NCBI GenBank assembly: GCA_016702645.1
Contig: JADJDP010000006.1
Location: 1-26,622, forward strand
From: Flavobacteriales bacterium
GTDB taxonomy: Bacteria; Bacteroidota; Bacteroidia; Flavobacteriales_F; PHOS-HE28
Reading direction: 5' to 3'
DNA: 26,622 nucleotides
Of this stretch, positions 26,433 through 26,622 are shown in pieces. Both the position numbers and the translations under genes were made by a program. Under the pieces are notes generated by a model, which was not told the DNA's origin, ran no database searches, and worked only from the letters and a program-made list of their open reading frames with translations. The first letter of the stretch is position 1. Every line of letters starts with the position of its first letter.

Positions 26433-26622
26433 ATGGATACCCAACTGCTTCTCTCCAACATCACCAACCCCACCTTGCTCTTCTTCCTTTTGGGCATTGT
26501 AGCACAACTGGTGAAGAGCGATCTGGAGATCCCGCCGAGCACGATCAAGTTCATCTCCCTCTACCTGCTCTTCAGCATCGGTTTCAAAGGCGGGCAGGAA
26601 CTGGCGCATGAGGACCTGAACG
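26433..26622 (+). CDS. sbtA: SbtA-type sodium-dependent bicarbonate transporter, 3' truncated by window end
   Basis: The first 63 residues are present from ATG 26433: DTQLLLSNITNPTLLFFLLG, then IVAQLVKSDLEIPPSTIKFI, SLYLLFSIGFKGGQELAHED. This matches the N-terminus of the SbtA/DUF897 permease family, including the SDLEIP and GFKGG motifs at the first two membrane segments. The family imports bicarbonate with sodium in cyanobacteria; the role in Bacteroidota is less certain. It follows pyrC by 36 bases on the same strand and may be co-transcribed. The rest lies beyond the window. Confidence 0.85.
   Translation, partial: MDTQLLLSNITNPTLLFFLLGIVAQLVKSDLEIPPSTIKFISLYLLFSIGFKGGQELAHEDLN

Noticed and set aside
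1..26622. CRISPR arrays, insertion sequences, phage or toxin-antitoxin genes
   Set aside because: No spaced direct repeats, transposase motifs, terminal repeats or recognisable toxin-antitoxin pairs were seen.

Overview
The window looks like chromosomal DNA of a fairly GC-rich Bacteroidota, most likely a Flavobacteriales-type bacterium from an environmental or metagenomic assembly. Three large secreted proteins in a row end in, or resemble, type IX secretion (T9SS) sorting domains. A lipoprotein with a GIN (DUF2807) domain, tandem-domain universal stress proteins, a WG-repeat protein and a promoter matching the Bacteroidota TAnnTTTG element point the same way. I see no rRNA, tRNA, CRISPR array, insertion sequence or phage gene.

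A major caveat is that most genes are broken by single-base frameshifts, often in or near short homopolymers. They hit even housekeeping genes (isocitrate dehydrogenase, the NuoF-like flavoprotein), while the downstream sequence stays well conserved in another frame. I read these as uncorrected sequencing indels and give merged gene spans. One locus is different. At 13774-14110 a site-2 protease has lost its HExxH catalytic site and carries two stop codons produced by substitutions. It runs directly into a WG-repeat gene that lacks its own start, so this looks like genuine decay plus a deletion.

Layout. 1-814: 3' part of an OmpA-type cell-envelope protein (+). 872-8405: three T9SS cargo proteins (+): a DUF11-like adhesin, a gingipain-fold (C25-like) multidomain protein and a YHYH-domain protein. 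8510-9232: GIN-domain lipoprotein (+). 9299-9391: a 30-residue Lys/Ala histone-H1-tail-like peptide (-) with its own promoter, facing the lipoprotein gene across a shared hairpin. 9392-9716: GATC-dense non-coding DNA. 9717-11432: large uncharacterised protein with a GNAT-like segment (-). 11456-13159: NuoE-NuoF fusion flavoprotein (+). 13170-14110: WG remnant and S2P pseudogene (-). 14386-15183: universal stress protein (+).

15298-21061 is a six-gene minus-strand run read from high to low coordinates: TetR regulator, isocitrate dehydrogenase (coupled by an ATGA overlap), a DUF6671-like CxxC protein, then three universal stress proteins. Between the TetR gene and a divergent CutA-like gene lies a perfect 9-bp inverted repeat, a good operator candidate. 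21121-26622 is a plus-strand series: CutA-like protein, TPR protein, SPFH/prohibitin lipoprotein, TerB-like protein, leucine-rich-repeat protein, short MscS channel, dihydroorotase PyrC (ATGA overlap with MscS) and the start of an SbtA-type bicarbonate transporter.

Functionally the right half mixes stress response, membrane homeostasis and central metabolism. The least explained parts are the TetR-icd-DUF6671-Usp run with its palindrome, the GNAT-like orphan, the Lys/Ala peptide beside GATC-rich DNA, and the S2P/WG scar.
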